Shown: positions 24,378 through 37,113, numbered from the stretch's first letter. The stretch is 64,000 bases of DNA from Ulota crispa (GCA_963920765.1 OY987246.1:21533428-21597427), one strand, 5' to 3'. Program-made: numbers and translations. The notes: generated from the sequence alone by a model not told the origin.

Positions 24378-25302
24378 TTAACCCCTAAAATTCTTTTGTG
24401 TTTATAGGCCCAAAACTACTTCAAAATACTAGTCCCCAAAGCAAGGTCAAAATCTTCATTGAAGCTTACTTTTTAACAAATCCAACCATAGGATCCTTTG
24501 GTTGACTTGCACAAGTACGTTGTCCCATAATTTCAAGATGAAGATCCTCACCAATTGCAAGATCAATGTGCCTAAACTTCAAAATGTAGGCTTTTCTAGT
24601 CCTTCCAAAAGGTGAAGTTTTGTTTTTCAAACTTTTTAGAGAAAAACATGTATGTTGTAATTCTTGTGCAATTTTGGCAATACTACATGTTGAAAAATGG
24701 GTTGAAAGCATATATACAAAAAATCAACCAAAAAAAATTTGGATTCATCTTTACAAAATTTGTAAAGTGAAAGGTATTGATGAATGAAAGATATAACTAA
24801 TATGCTAATAAGTTTTGGAAGAATTTGAAAATTGTTAATCCCAATGGTGAGAATGCTCTAATAGACAATTAGTAACTTCAATTTTCATTTTCATTTGAAA
24901 ATTTTCAAAATTGAGAGTAAAAGATAACCTTATATGTTTTTTCTACCTTCTTCCTACCTTCATTGCCTGCAAAAGAAAACTCCTTATAACTCTTACCTCA
25001 TTATTTGGAATTGAGTGATTCAATTTTTTTTGAGTAGGTATCAATCTATGCAATTCTATAAATAAATAAAAAAATAAAAATAGAATGTATTTTTTGTTGC
25101 TCGGCTTGACATTGAAATTGAAAAAGCCTTCTAACTTTTGCATTACTTATTGGAATGACATGAAATAAAGCTTCCCATTTAGATTATGATAAGTAACATT
25201 CATCTTAAAAATTCATGAGAAATTTCCAAATTGTGAAGTCAATAAAACCTGCCCGAGTTCTCATAAAGCCCAAAATAGGCTCCTTGGTCCTTTAGGGGTT
25301 AA
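24378..25302. mobile_element. TTAA element, about 925 bp
   Basis: Left TTAACCCCTAAAATTC (24378), right CCTTGGTCCTTTAGGGGTTAA (ends 25302). The left terminus has drifted after nine bases. No transposase ORF. Confidence 0.65.
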
Positions 25303-26597
25303 GCTTATTGATTGTCATGGTATCTATTTATAGGTAACATATATGTTTATTGAGAGCAAATAAATTACCAAATATGCAATATTTTGTTCCAAGCCTCCAC
25401 CATTTCTTGTAGTAATTAATAAAATACAGATCATACAAGATTGATGATGAGCAATATTCAGTGTAAAAGTTGTTAGGTAAATGCTTGCAAGGCTGAAATC
25501 ATATTATTTAGTTTATCATCTTTATTAGTTGGAAATGTTATTCCACTTTCAAAACAAGTCCATTACCCAAGATAGAATCTATCTCTAATAAGAACACCAA
25601 TAGAATTTACGAAACTATCTTAAAAATCAAAAATAAAATAATAATGTAAAGCCAATGTCATGTTTTATTATACAAGAAATATGTTAAAGAACTTGATTAC
25701 AAATGCAACTCAAAAACTTGTTGCAATACCAATTAGAAAGAATGTTTAGATTATCGGTTTGAATAAAAAGCATTTACATCAGGGCATTTTTTTCTGGCGA
25801 CAGAAATGCACATGTCACTAGTGGGTTTGTTTAAAAATGGAGGGACGTCTTCTCGGGTTTGTTCAGGATTGGCGGTGTCACCAGAAAAATGCCCTAATTT
25901 ACATTCCTAAAATACAAAACTCAAATTCTGACGCAATGTGACATATAGAGATGTGGACAAAAAGATCCATTCTGCACTCAAACCCTTTCTATGTAACTAA
26001 TTTTTTGTTGAATTTAAATTCAATTACATATTTTAAAAGCATGTAAAGGGGGAAAACATGCATTAAATTTTGAAAAGTAGAGTAGTCCAACTCCATGCCT
26101 TCAACCCATGTCAAGCGCAATTTTGCAGTACCACACATGCTATATTCATCAACTCTTAGTCTTTTACCAACATTTTTTTTACTTTTAACCACCTTTTAGA
26201 GCTTGAAATTGCCTCAACTCAAGCAAGCCTCTTGTAGATAGAAAGAGGGACACAATGCACCAAAATTTGACATGAATCAAATTAGGAGAAGTGTTAATAA
26301 AAAACCATTTAGAAAAAGCATCAAATTATGATTAAAATGCTTTTAAAATCATTACAAGTTCACCATCAATCTAAAACCAATACATTCTCACCCCCATTAT
26401 TAGAACTTTCAACATATATAATTTGAAATTTTAGATTTAGTGAAGTATTGATGATGTGGGAGGGGTGTGATTGAGGAATGGATCTTTGTGTCCCCATCTC
26501 TAAGACCAATATTTTGCAATTCACAACTTGTTGCAAAATATGATTTTTTGCAAAACAAGAAAACTATATGCACTATTTGATTTGCTCTTTTGATAGT
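25303..26597. other. Intergenic plant DNA
   Basis: No gene recognised. A short near-palindromic piece around 25780-25895 has GGGCATTTTTTTCTGGCGAC on the left and GGTGTCACCAGAAAAATGCCC on the right, about 115 bp in all, consistent with a small MITE. Confidence 0.45.
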
Positions 26598-26831
26598 TTA
26601 ACTCTTAAACGACCATAGGGCATAGTATATACGCTAATGTATAATTGTCATTTGCTACCAATAAGAAATTTTAATCTAAGATCTCAAGTAGCTCTCTATA
26701 ACTACATTGATCTATTCTTCAACTTCTTTGTTGATCTCAAATGTAGTAGAGGTGAGAATCCATTTCAAATACAAGAAAAATACCCCATATTGTACTGATC
26801 ACAAAGGATTTTTCGGTCATTTAACGGTTAA
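26598..26831. mobile_element. Short TTAA-flanked MITE (234 bp)
   Basis: Starts TTAACTCTTAAACGACCATA and ends TTTAACGGTTAA. It is the reverse-oriented relative of the 227-bp element at 19759-19985, as shown by CAAATACAAGAAAAATA near its right end. Confidence 0.65.
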
Positions 26832-27534
26832 AGAGAGAAAAGGAAGAGGAGCCCATATTTGGTATCTTTATTATTTAAAGTAAAACTGTTTTAAATCAAG
26901 CAATTTTTTAGAAGTAAGCCCGTCCCAAAAAGCAAGTCTGAGAATTGTAAATGATCAATAAATATTAGTTGGAGAACAGTTTAATATTCATTGTAAACTT
27001 TCAGCTTTAACGTATTAGAAAAAAATAAGGAATTAGAAAACCAACTAGCTTTGAACTTTAAACTTTAGTAAGTTTTTGAATACAATATTCAAATGTCATT
27101 TTTTCCCTTCACTTAAATTTCCAAGGAATGTCTTAGGGTGACGTAAACAAATCTCATTCATACACAATTATAAATATCAATTATAGATATAGGGTGTTTT
27201 GCTTGATTGTAGAATCATAGCTTCCTTGGAGTTGGTTATACTAGGAACCAAGGCCATTTGAGGACCCAAAAATTTCCCAATTGTTGCCATCCAAAAGTTG
27301 AGTTTCTTAAACCAATCCTAAGGCCTTAACCTAGTAGCCAAGATAAAGTTTCCTAAAAAAAATGTTGAAATTTAAACAACAAGACCTAACACAACCATGA
27401 CTTCAAACATCTAGATCCACTAAAAACAAAGGCCAATTCCTTCTTGTACAAATGTATTGTTTTAGCAAAATACAACAATCTTTAGGCACACATATATACA
27501 CATACATACACATACATATACCTATGTAGTATGT
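26832..27534. other. Intergenic plant DNA
   Basis: No gene recognised. Confidence 0.4.
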
Positions 27535-27672
27535 AACATGTAAACACGTGTATAAACATGTAAAAACATGTAAACACATGTAAAAACATGTAAACACATG
27601 TAAAAACATGTAAACACATGTAAAAACATGTAAACACGTGTAAAAAACATGTAAAAACATGTAAAAATAAAA
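27535..27672. repeat. Minisatellite of ACATGTAAA units
   Basis: About thirteen imperfect 9-11 bp units of the form AACATGTAAA/ACACATGTAA. The minus-strand ORFs across it read as Cys-Leu-His-Val-Phe repeats and are not genes. Confidence 0.85.
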
Positions 27673-28486
27673 ACATAAAGATAACAAACACCGTAGGCTT
27701 GAACCAAAGTCTCAACCACTTTACGGCAAACTCCTGATTCATTCTGTCTCCAACTTCCATTAGTATACACATGCAAATAAGAGGCTTTGCTATGCTCTAG
27801 TTATAGAAAGTGCTTGAGGCTATTCTAAGGCCTTTTTTGTAATCACATGGATTGAATTCTTGTTTCAACCAGCCCAAATTATTGATATCCTAAACTCTTT
27901 ATCTAAAAAAGCCCTTAACCCCTAAAGGACCAAGTGTCATCTCTTAGTGGACAAATGAATTGTGGGCATGTATGTACGACTAAATTAGTTGTGTGATTTT
28001 TGAATTTTTTAAAAAGGTGGAGAATTCAAAAACCTACGTGGGCATCTAAATTTTTCTTCATTTTGACATTGGATGAAGAAGTTATCAATTTTTTTCTAAA
28101 ATTAGGGAAAAAGAGGTAGTTTGGGCAAGGTCTCTCCTTTGTAAGTGGGTGTTGACTCCAAAAGGGGTCAACCCTTACGGGCACAAGGTATGGACACTTG
28201 GGCAAAGGAGAGTGGAGTGGAAGGGGCATGTCTTGGGAGACTCCTAACTGTCCATTCCTTTTGCCCCTTGTAAAATTTGGTAATTTAAAATTTTGAGTTG
28301 TTTGTATGTTTTTTTGTTCAAGTTGTAGTAGACTGATATATTTTTTCCTATTTTTTTTTCTAGGAGTTATTTTCATTAGCAAAAACATCATCAAATAGTA
28401 AGACCGGCTCATGTTGGTTGGCATATAGGTGCAGTCATTTGAATTAGAGTAATTTAGATTTTTGAATTTTACATAAGATATGTACA

Positions 28487-28893
28487 GTACACCCATAAGC
28501 GCCAATGTCCCCATGGGCGTCACTTGCCATGTCATGGATTAAAAATTACAAAATCAAATGCCTATGGGTGTGGAAACGATGATTGTGGGTGAGGGAGTGA
28601 TGGTTATGGGTAACAAAGTGGTGGTTTTGGGTGATTAACATGATAATTTTGAGGGCCTCATCTCACTATTTAAGAACCAATAAGCATTGAATTTAGCATC
28701 TCTTTCACACGGTTATACAATTTTAGTGATTTTGGACTTTGAAAAATCTTTGTGCACAAATTCTTGGAATTGGAACTTTGAAATTGATGCCAATATTTTT
28801 GGTTTCCTCTTCCTAATTGGACAATATTATTTTCAAAGTTCATCAATTAATTTTCCTACTCCAAAATCCTTAGTTTGACATTTATGGGTGTAC
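28487..28893. mobile_element. MITE with GTACACCCATAA termini, 407 bp
   Basis: GTACACCCATAA at 28487-28498 is inverted as TTATGGGTGTAC at 28882-28893. It shares CACCCATAAGCG with the ends of the MITE at 44300. Nested in the TTAA element around it. Confidence 0.6.
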
Positions 28894-29136
28894 ATACCCC
28901 TAAAGGATGTTATTGTTTTGTATACATACTCTTGTGTTGTATACGGATGGGGTATTTGGATAGCATATGAATCCCACCGGAGTTGTAAATTTCAAGCCAA
29001 GTCATAAACATACTATTGGTCAACTAGGATTTTTTGGGGAATTTTAGGCATTTTTCAAAAAGTAGTTTCTTCAAGTACTAAATGATTCTTGTACAAATAC
29101 AGACAAACACTTTTGGTAGGCAATATCCTTTAGGAG

Positions 29137-29384
29137 TTAACCCCTGAGCGCCCAAGGGGCCAAAATATGGCCTCTTGGTTTTGAAAAATTTCCTTGTTTG
29201 ACCTTTATAATCTTTTCAATGATACGGTGAAAGGACGTGTCTTTTTCCTTGAAGCTCTGGGCCTATGTTCACTACCAATCGGTACGGTCAATTTTTGTGG
29301 ATCCCTTTTAGGTGATAGTTTGAGTGGAATGAGTTCCAAAGGGTTTGGATTTGAGTGAAGTTGCATTGGGCGCTCAGGGGTTAA
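29137..29384. mobile_element. TTAA element, GCGCC subtype, 248 bp
   Basis: Perfect 19-base inverted ends: TTAACCCCTGAGCGCCCAA on the left and its complement at 29366-29384. The base run just before it, ATATCCTTTAGGAGTTAA, looks like the right end of another TTAA element sharing the same TTAA. No ORF of note. Confidence 0.8.
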
Positions 29385-29839
29385 AGCCTCCAATTTTGCC
29401 TAGTGTATTTGCAAATTTGTTGACCTTTGAGGATTCAAAGATTTTTTTGAAGTATGTTGTATACCTTGAATGCATTTGAAAATTCTCCCACACACACCTA
29501 ACTTGGGTTTCTACATGGAGCAATTAAACCTCAACTTTGTGTAGAGCATTTTTTTTGCTATAAGGGTGGTTAAAAGCTTGTGGAAGTTTTGAGCAAGAAG
29601 GATTTATTTATTTACTTATTTTAACTTCAAATGTCAATATCTCACTCTCTTCATTTGAAATGAACTGATTTTTTTCTCACAAGTACCTACCGTAGTTTAA
29701 GGCAAGATCCTACAATTAGATTTTCTAAAAAAACTTTTTGTCCTCTTGTTTTTCCTATCTTTCTACTCATTTCCCTAAAAGTGGTGGTTTTTAGTGACTT
29801 TTATAGAAAAAAATGCTTGGTCCTTTTGTGATTGATAAA

Positions 29840-30110
29840 CCCAATTGCATTGGCTTCGTGTCCTCAAAAAACATACTTTGTGGAAAACAATCCCTTATTG
29901 TGGTAGCCAAAGCATGAATCCTTCAATTCAGCTCAATAAGGGTCATCTGTTGTATTTCTTGCAACACCATATTCTTCTATGTTTGCTTGCAATGTGCAAA
30001 TAAGGGGTTGCATGCCTGACCTTTAGATTTGGTTCTTACTCTTTATGTGATTCTTGGGGCTCCCCTACTAAGACCTAAAATATCATTTAAAGGATAATCT
30101 TCATCAAATG
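29840..30110. other. Intergenic plant DNA
   Basis: No gene recognised. Confidence 0.4.
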
Positions 30111-30686
30111 GTGCATTTAGGTTGCCCTATACTAATTTCTTGACATTTTGCACTATTTAAATAACTATTGGCTACTACAATAACTTCCAGCAATAATTAT
30201 TGCAATAAGCTACTTTTAAAGGCCATGGCAATATCAACATAGTTGCAAAAAGATAAATTGGGGGTGTCCATGTGATAAACCATGTGAAATCCTAACATCT
30301 AAAGAGTAACATGCACCTCCAAGTGGCCAGACCATTAATCATGAGGTATCTTTCCACGATGAAGTAGCATTTAATTTTTAGTTTTTCCTTGATAGAACGA
30401 CATGCACCCCACCATGCCAACATGTTAGGAAAATTTGGATAGAATTGGAGAGAATCAGCGGCATGTGTTCATTCATCCAATAAATATACTAATATTAGTA
30501 GCTTTCATCCAAAAGCTGGAGAATCTGGTGCAAACGTGAGAAGGGATTTGACAAATTCATCCATTTTCTTCAAGAAATTTTCTAGTGTTATGTTTGCCAC
30601 TTAGCTTTTCAAGTAAGATTTAGGCAAATTTTTGCCAAGAAATTAAACATTGTGGTAACCTAATTGTTAAGACAACCAAAATGCAC
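30111..30686. mobile_element. MITE K1 (576 bp), uninterrupted copy
   Basis: Ends GTGCATTTAGGTTGCC and the complement of GTGCATTTTGGTTGTC. Its interior (CAATAATTATTGCAA, CAAGTGGCCA, CATGAGG) matches the second copy at 47113-49803, which is split by later insertions. This copy therefore shows the empty target sites. Confidence 0.7.
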
Positions 30687-30861
30687 TAATTTGTGTACAA
30701 TAGAACTCCTATAAGCTAATATGCTTTGTAAACTAATGTATAACACAAATCTCAATGTTAGACCATATGTTAGTCATAAACCAAAGCACATGATTTAATA
30801 GTAGTAATACTTCTTGATGGTATCTTGACACTAACCTCAAGGTAATTAACTAATAACTTAC

Positions 30862-31409
30862 TTAACCCCTAAACGCCCGAGGGGGTAAGGGCAAAACATA
30901 AATGCATTCAAAAAAAATACTCTTGTAACTTTAATGAAGTTTGTTTCAAAAGAGAAAATAAGAATCACAATATTTAGCAATTATTCATATAGTCAAATAT
31001 TCAAAAAAAGTTTTGTACTCTTATTTAATGAATTTAAAAGCATTTACCATTTAATATTCACCAAAATTACAAATTTTACTCATAGATTTCAAATTTTGGT
31101 ATGATTGGTTAAAAACAAACATTGTATCCTAAACTTCAAAAATGCCATCTTTTGAAAGGAGGGAACATAATTAGTTTCCCGAAATAGTAAATTCTACAAC
31201 GGTAGCAAATATTGAAGTGTTTGTCTTTGAAAAATTCTCCTTAAAGGAGTTTAACTTAGATTGACATGATTCAAGTGAAGTTGGAAAGTAGACTTGATTT
31301 TCTATTACAAAAAAAAAGTGTATGTTTGAAAAATGTTTTTTTTGTCTCGGGCAATTCAAAAAAAATGGGCAACGATTAGAAAATGGTCGATTGGGCGCTT
31401 TGGGGTTAA
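30862..31409. mobile_element. TTAA element, GCGCC subtype, 548 bp
   Basis: Left TTAACCCCTAAACGCCCGAG, right TTGGGCGCTTTGGGGTTAA (ends 31409). Termini are close to those of the 29137 element but the interior differs. A minus-strand ORF at 31171-31359 has no motif. Confidence 0.75.
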
Positions 31410-32834
31410 ACTAGTCTAGTTCTTGGGGTCCCAACCATATCAGTTTAGATGAGTTCTACTGTAGTTTCATCACTTCAACGAGTGCATAATGAGGGACACG
31501 CCGAAGGCATCCGGAGAGTGAAGAAAAAAGGGCGGTTATAGGCACCACTTGTATTGGAAATTTCCCATGACACTGTTACTACCAGACCCTTTTTCCTGTC
31601 GTTCCTGCTTTCGCGACCACAGCGCTGGCCGCTGCGCAGGCTCCTGCAACACGCACTCCCCGTCACCAGCACTACTGTAGCGGCACCACCCCTCCCTCGT
31701 CGTCGCCATCGCCGTCGTCGTCGTCGCCATCGTCCTCATCGTCATCCTCATCGTCGTCTTCATCATCATCGTCGTCTTCATCGTCATCGTCATCGTCGTC
31801 TTCATCGTCGTCTTCGTCGTCTGAGAGTGCCACTTTCTTGAGCTGCTCCTGCTGGGCTGCTGTCTGCGCTGTCTGACACTCCCCAACAGTCCATCCTCTC
31901 CCCTTCCCTGCTTCCCTGCTTCCGCCAGCCCAGGATCCAACCCTGGCCCCACCCTCACCTGCCTCCATCGCCACTACGCCCAAGCTCCCAAGCTCCCTCC
32001 TTTCCTTCTCCTCCCACACTCACTCTTCCGTTGCTTCTCGCGCACTCACAGTGTGTGCACGCTTCAGCCCTTTGAGGCTTGAGCTGCTGCTATCGGTTGA
32101 GGGGGTGGGACCAGACCAACCTCAATCAAAAACTCTACCTTTACCGCTCCCTCAATAATCCGCACCACCTCGCTCTCCCTGCAATGCTGTTGTGCACATG
32201 ACAGGCTTCTACGCATGGCTGTAGCAGCGATGGTGCGTCCAAGCTCGTCCCCTCACCACCGCAACGTTCCTGCTCATGATTTGGAGGTGACGCGTTTGGA
32301 TCCAAAGCAGTAGGAGCGTTTGGCAAAGGGATCGTGGGAGTGGAAGGATTGGATGTGGGTGGGAGTGTTGGAATAGTACTACTACATTGCGAAATCCATC
32401 AACAGTCATCCATATCTGAGTGTGTTTTCCATCTCAGTTTGTGCGCTCTCTCGCTCGTTTCACCTGTGTATGTTTTGAGTACCGTTTTTTTGTGTGGATG
32501 GTACTGGGAGTCACGTGTGAGGAGGGACGTTATCGTTCGTGGCGGCATCCACTCTCGGAAGATGATCCCAGGTCTAAGCTTACATTGCAGCAGCAGCAGC
32601 AGCACTGGAACGGTATTGGTGAGGACTGTGTGCAAACTTAAGTCGGTTCGAAATTAGCACCAGCCATAGCCATGTTGCCCTCCGAAACTAAGCTGGGTGG
32701 TCCCAACGCCATGGCGGAGGTTCGCATCTCATAGCCACACTCAGATCTACAAACATTCTTGGTGCGTCTGCATCGGTTCCCCGGTAACAATGTGGAGTGC
32801 GTAGAACAGGAGATATTTTGTGAAGTTAAGAAAT
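31410..32834 (+). promoter_or_regulatory. GC-richer 5' region of the receptor-like kinase gene
   Basis: Base composition rises sharply from about 31550, as expected for the promoter and 5' leader of the kinase gene that starts at 32835. It holds a trinucleotide run of CGT/CAT/CTT units (about 31698-31820) that reads as an Asp/Glu run on the minus strand, and a short CAG run near 32588-32602. No TATA box or start point can be fixed. The minus-strand ORF 31672-32019 is judged a by-product of the trinucleotide run. Confidence 0.45.
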
Positions 32835-35758
32835 ATGGCGTCGAGTGGGATGACGAGTGAGTTGTCGAAGAAGACGAGTATATTTGGGTTGAAGCTGTGG
32901 ACGGTGATATGCATCTGCGTAGCGTTAGCAATTGTGGCGACGTTGTTCCTGCTGTGGCTATGGCTGTTAGCCAGGCGGAAGCCAAAGCAAGATAAGCTGC
33001 CGTTGCATCAAGTGGCTGATAATTCGAAGGATATTAAGGAGGTGAAGATAGACAGAGTAGGCAACACGTACCTGCCACCGCCGGACCCGGTGTTACTCAC
33101 GATTAGTGAGAACTCCGGAGAGAAGGATTCTATGGAGAAAGGGGTGGTTCATGTTGGTGATACCAAATCTTCCAGTTTTAAGCATCCTATTGTGTGGAAA
33201 GGCGACAGGGAGGCGAGGACGGGGTATGTTGATGAGCCTGTCATCATGCAGACACAGGACAGCACCATTGATCGTCCTGAGAAGCCGAGCTCGCTCAAAT
33301 TTGATGCTAACAATGGCAGCTTTCTGAGCTTGTCAGGTGGCTCTGGCTCCACTCGCAGCCTCGACTCGCCCGTGTCCGCTGCGCCTGAGGTCTCGCATTT
33401 AGGGTGGGGCCACTGGTACACTTTGAGAGAGCTTGAAGCTGCCACTGAAGGCTTCGCTGATTCCAATGTGCTCGGTGAAGGTGGCTATGGAATTGTTTAC
33501 AGAGGCCAGTTGCCTGATTCCACACTGATCGCCGTTAAAAACCTCCTCAACAACAGGTATTTTCAAAATCCAGCTGGCATTTGTTCTTGCATCGGTGATG
33601 ACCCCAAATCTGCACTTTCAAACCCAGCTTGCATTTATCGTTGCATCGGTGATGACCCCAAATTTGCAGTTTCAAACCCAGATTGCATTTGTTGTTGCAT
33701 CGGTGATGACCCCGAATTGGCAGTTTAACCCTAAAAGTATCAACTTTTTGCAGAGGCCAAGCTGAGAAGGAGTTCCGAGTGGAAGTGGAAGCAATTGGGC
33801 GTGTTCGGCACAAGAATTTAGTGCGATTGTTGGGGTATTGTGCTGAAGGTGCTCACAGGTAAAAACGACCTTCTCCCAGCTGCAGATTCATCCCAATCAG
33901 GTGCAAGCTCTGATTTGCATTGTTTCTAACCTATTTTCATTCATGGTTTCGCAGGATGCTGGTGTACGAGTACGTGGATAACGGCAACTTGGAGCAGTGG
34001 CTGCACGGGCCCTTGTCTCAATCCAACACACTTCCCTGGGAAGCCCGCATGCGAATTGTCATGGGCACCGCTAAAGGGTGAGCTCTCGTTCAATCTTCAT
34101 GTATTTCGCGAACACCTTATTGCTCCTTTTTTCATAGCCATTTGTAACCTCCTCCTTTTGCATTTTTTTTCTAATTCGTCTTTTGTTTTGTGTGTGATCA
34201 GCTTGGCATATTTGCACGAGGCTTTAGAGCCGAAGGTTGTCCACCGAGACATCAAATCTAGCAACATCCTTGTGGATGCACTATGGAACGCAAAGGTCTC
34301 TGACTTCGGTCTTGCAAAGCTTCTAGGCTCAGGGAAGAGCCATGTCACCACTCGTGTCATGGGAACATTTGGGTAAGTAAACACAAAGTCTCATGTCAGT
34401 AAAACAGCATCTACTCTTTGATACTGAATAATCCAGTAGCTTGTCTTGAATTGTTTGCAGTTTTTGATTGATTGGTCTACGTGTGCAGATATGTAGCCCC
34501 AGAGTACGCAAACACAGGCCTGCTGAACGAGCGAAGTGACGTTTACAGCTTTGGGGTGCTCCTCATGGAAATCATTACAGGCAGGGATCCTGTGGACTAC
34601 AACCGTGCTGCTGGGGAGGTACAAAAAACCCCCTTTTTCTCGCTTTTTCCAAGCTCTTTTTCATGCTGCTTTTTACGCTTCTGTACAACTACTGTTGCTG
34701 ATATAGCCTTTAAAACATCCAAGCTAATTAGGGTTAAAGCCTTTGAGTGAGAAGAGGACGGTGCTGATGTGGGATTCATATGCAATGCAGATCAACTTGG
34801 TAGACTGGTTGAAGCAAATGGTGGGCAACAGACGCTCAGAGGAAGTGGCAGATCCAGCCATGGAAGTGAAGCCAACTTCACGAGCTCTCAAGAGGGCTCT
34901 TCTGGTCGCTCTGCGTTGTGTTGATCCCGACGCACTGAAAAGACCCAAAATGGGCCACGTCGTCCACATGCTGGAGGCTGAAGAATTCCCCTTCCGCGAT
35001 GTACGCTACCCAAACCCTAATTCCTGCTCTACTGTACTGTCAATCAGGTTTATGTCCATTCCATAGTGCAAACTAGTATACAAGCACACGCTTTGCATGA
35101 GTTGGACATGCATGGGTAATACAACAATGGTTCAAAATCTAACCTTGATGTATTGTCACTTTTGGTTCTTTTTTGAAACCTAAATAATGATTGTCTTCAT
35201 CACAATGCTACTCTCTAATTTTTGCTAGCTAGGGGCGCTTGGTGTTTTGCTGGCTTTTTTAGCACATGGTTGGGAGGGTGTTTGGTGTTTTATATTTGGG
35301 GCATCCTTTTATTGTTTCAACTTCCACCAAAAAGTTATTGAAGGTTTTGGAAAAGGACATAGTTGGAAGGCCCTTGATGTTCTATATCTAGAGTGTCCTT
35401 TATTGCTTCAACTTACACCAAAAAGTTATTGAAGGTTTTGGAAAAGGGTGCGGAGTTGAAATCATCCCACTTTAGTAATATAGATAGATGGGTTTTAACC
35501 TAATTGCAATGTTTTTTAACTGAGGGTGAGGAACACTTGTTGCAGGATCGAAAACCAGGGTCAAGTCACCCACGGTCCCAGCGAACTGAGGCACAGAACC
35601 AGGAGCGACTGCTGCAGCGGCTCTCGAAGGGGCAGTCAGCTGACGTGGACAGCGACAATTCCATCGAAGAGAGCCCCGCCAATCGTAGCTTTGTGCGTCG
35701 TGCTCGTGCTTATGAGAATCTTGCCAACACCAACTCACCTCGCCGGTATGAAGGTTGA
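32835..35758 (+). CDS. Receptor-like serine/threonine protein kinase, seven exons
   Basis: A membrane-anchored signalling kinase of the plant At5g18500/At2g42960-like type. Exons inferred from GT-AG borders that keep the frame: 32835-33556, 33754-33858, 33955-34077, 34202-34372, 34489-34618, 34791-35000, 35546-35758; total 557 residues. One transmembrane helix at about 21-45 follows a very short N-terminus. A variable linker runs to about 190, then the kinase: glycine loop GEGGYGIVY (214-222), Lys235 in [11 protein letters not shown] (331-338), DFG (351-353) and GTFGYVAPEY (371-380). The tail after FPFRD ends RRYEG. ATG 32835 was preferred to an in-frame GTG at 32820. All catalytic residues are present, so the gene looks functional. 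Substrate and ligand are unknown. Intron 1 holds a 54-bp repeat, and intron 6 (35001-35545) a 93-bp tandem duplication. Confidence 0.92.
33570..33733 (+). repeat. 54-bp tandem repeat in kinase intron 1, three copies
   Basis: The phrase TTGCATCGGTGATGACCCC recurs three times at 54-bp spacing inside the first intron. The unit has no stop in the frame coming from exon 1, so that frame stays open until TAA at 33726-33728 and would add 18-residue repeats (CIGDDPK) if the intron were retained, removing the kinase domain. Confidence 0.8.
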
Positions 35759-36877
35759 CGAGAAAATCGGCTCCTGCCAAAAACAGAAACTTTCCAATTC
35801 CTGGCCCATCATCCCTTCCACCACCGAAAAGCCTCCAGCTTCCAAGGTAAAAATGCCCCAGTGATTCCCAGGGTGGTAGCTATGGTAGGGGATGTGAGAG
35901 GGTGGATGTAAGTAAAAAATATACAATGATGAGAGACTGTACTTCAGTTTTTAGGAATGTAGCATTGGTCGGATCTGGGTAGAATTATGGGTTCTGAACT
36001 TTTTCTGCTTTCAAGCGGGGAGGTAGCTCTCTTTAGTTTTACAGCTTCTGTTTCGTGAACTTGCAGCTCCGAGCATTTCCTTCAAGTTAAAGTTTCTGAA
36101 TTTTTTCTGTTCTTCCTTTTTCGTCATGTCCAGATCGAGTTGTGTGTGCACGGCCGGCTTATGTTTCATGGTTTTGTTTACATCGTTGTTGTCACTTTTG
36201 AGAACTCAGTTATATGAGGACCATGGAATGAGTTCAGTGGAATTTAAGCTTGGATTTTATGCGTGGAATTTAAGAGTGGAATTCAGCATCTGGTGGAAGT
36301 AACAGTCAAAAAACTGAAGTGTATTGAAGACACGTTTTATTCAGTTTGTTACTTGTCTTACTTCATGGAGATGATGTTTTGTAACTTAGTAGTTCTCCGT
36401 TCCGCCGCAATGCTTACTGGGCTCACAACATTCAGCATAAAACTACAAAAATGTGAAGTTCTTAATGTAACCAAGCTCTTTTGTAAATAGTCTTTGTATG
36501 ACTTTCTTACCTCGAAGGTTGAAATGCTTACGGTGGTTGTTTGTCACCCATTTTTATATACCGTTCCGTACCACAATCTCGCTGCTTCAAAAGGTGATGG
36601 TTTTGCAGCGAATGCACTGCAAACATGGGACCTTACAATCCCACCTTGTTTTGAAATATTCATTTGCAGAATCTTGTTGTGGCAATTTGGCAGAAGTAAA
36701 CTGTGTTGGTATTGGCAGTGTGGGTGTGATCTGCTGTTTTAGGATTAAATACTTCTGCACTATGACACAGCTACATTAGGTCAACCCCAAACTTTTATGC
36801 GGTACGTTTCTCACGTGTAGAGAGATGCCATAAGTGCAAGACACCGTGAACCAACAAACTTTTGGCCACATCGACTT
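35759..36877. other. Kinase 3' region and intergenic DNA
   Basis: Contains the likely 3' untranslated region. No second gene recognised. Confidence 0.45.
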
Positions 36878-37113
36878 TTTTTTGGCCAACAATATCTCTA
36901 GTACGTCTTTGTAACCTTTTTCCTAAGATATCCCTGCTTACAAAGAGTTTCAACCTATGAAGGAGTGGTATAAATAGTTCATATAGTTGTTAAGTCTTTG
37001 TTGTTATATGCCATACTATGCTTCAATAAGTTGAAACTTTTTGTAACTACAAGCAAGGAGATCTAAGGAAAAAGGTTACAAAATCAAATTAGAGTTATTA
37101 TTGGCCAAAAATA
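36878..37113. mobile_element. Hairpin MITE, about 236 bp
   Basis: TTTTTTGGCCAACAATAT at the left (36878 on) and ATTATTGGCCAAAAAT at the right, with TTTGTAACCTTTTTCCT / AGGAAAAAGGTTACAAA inside. Nearly the whole element folds as one imperfect hairpin with a loop of about 75 bp. Confidence 0.7.

Larger units (their letters stand above)
27915..29839 (+). mobile_element. TTAA element interrupted by two insertions
   Basis: Left end TTAACCCCTAAAGGACCAAG (27915). The interior follows the 19982 and 42093 copies up to TTTGAATTTTACATAA near 28475, stops, and resumes at CCTCCAATTTTGCCTAG (29388). The interrupted stretch holds a MITE (28487-28893) and a GCGCC-type TTAA element (29137-29384). The right end, GCTTGGTCCTTTTGTGATTG, has lost its TTAA. 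Confidence 0.7.

Noticed and set aside
27403..27776. Cys/His/Val/Phe-rich minus-strand ORFs
   Set aside because: They are translation of the ACATGTAAA minisatellite in three frames.
31554..31841. Arg/His-rich plus-strand ORF in the kinase promoter region
   Set aside because: It is the complement reading of the trinucleotide run, with no independent support.
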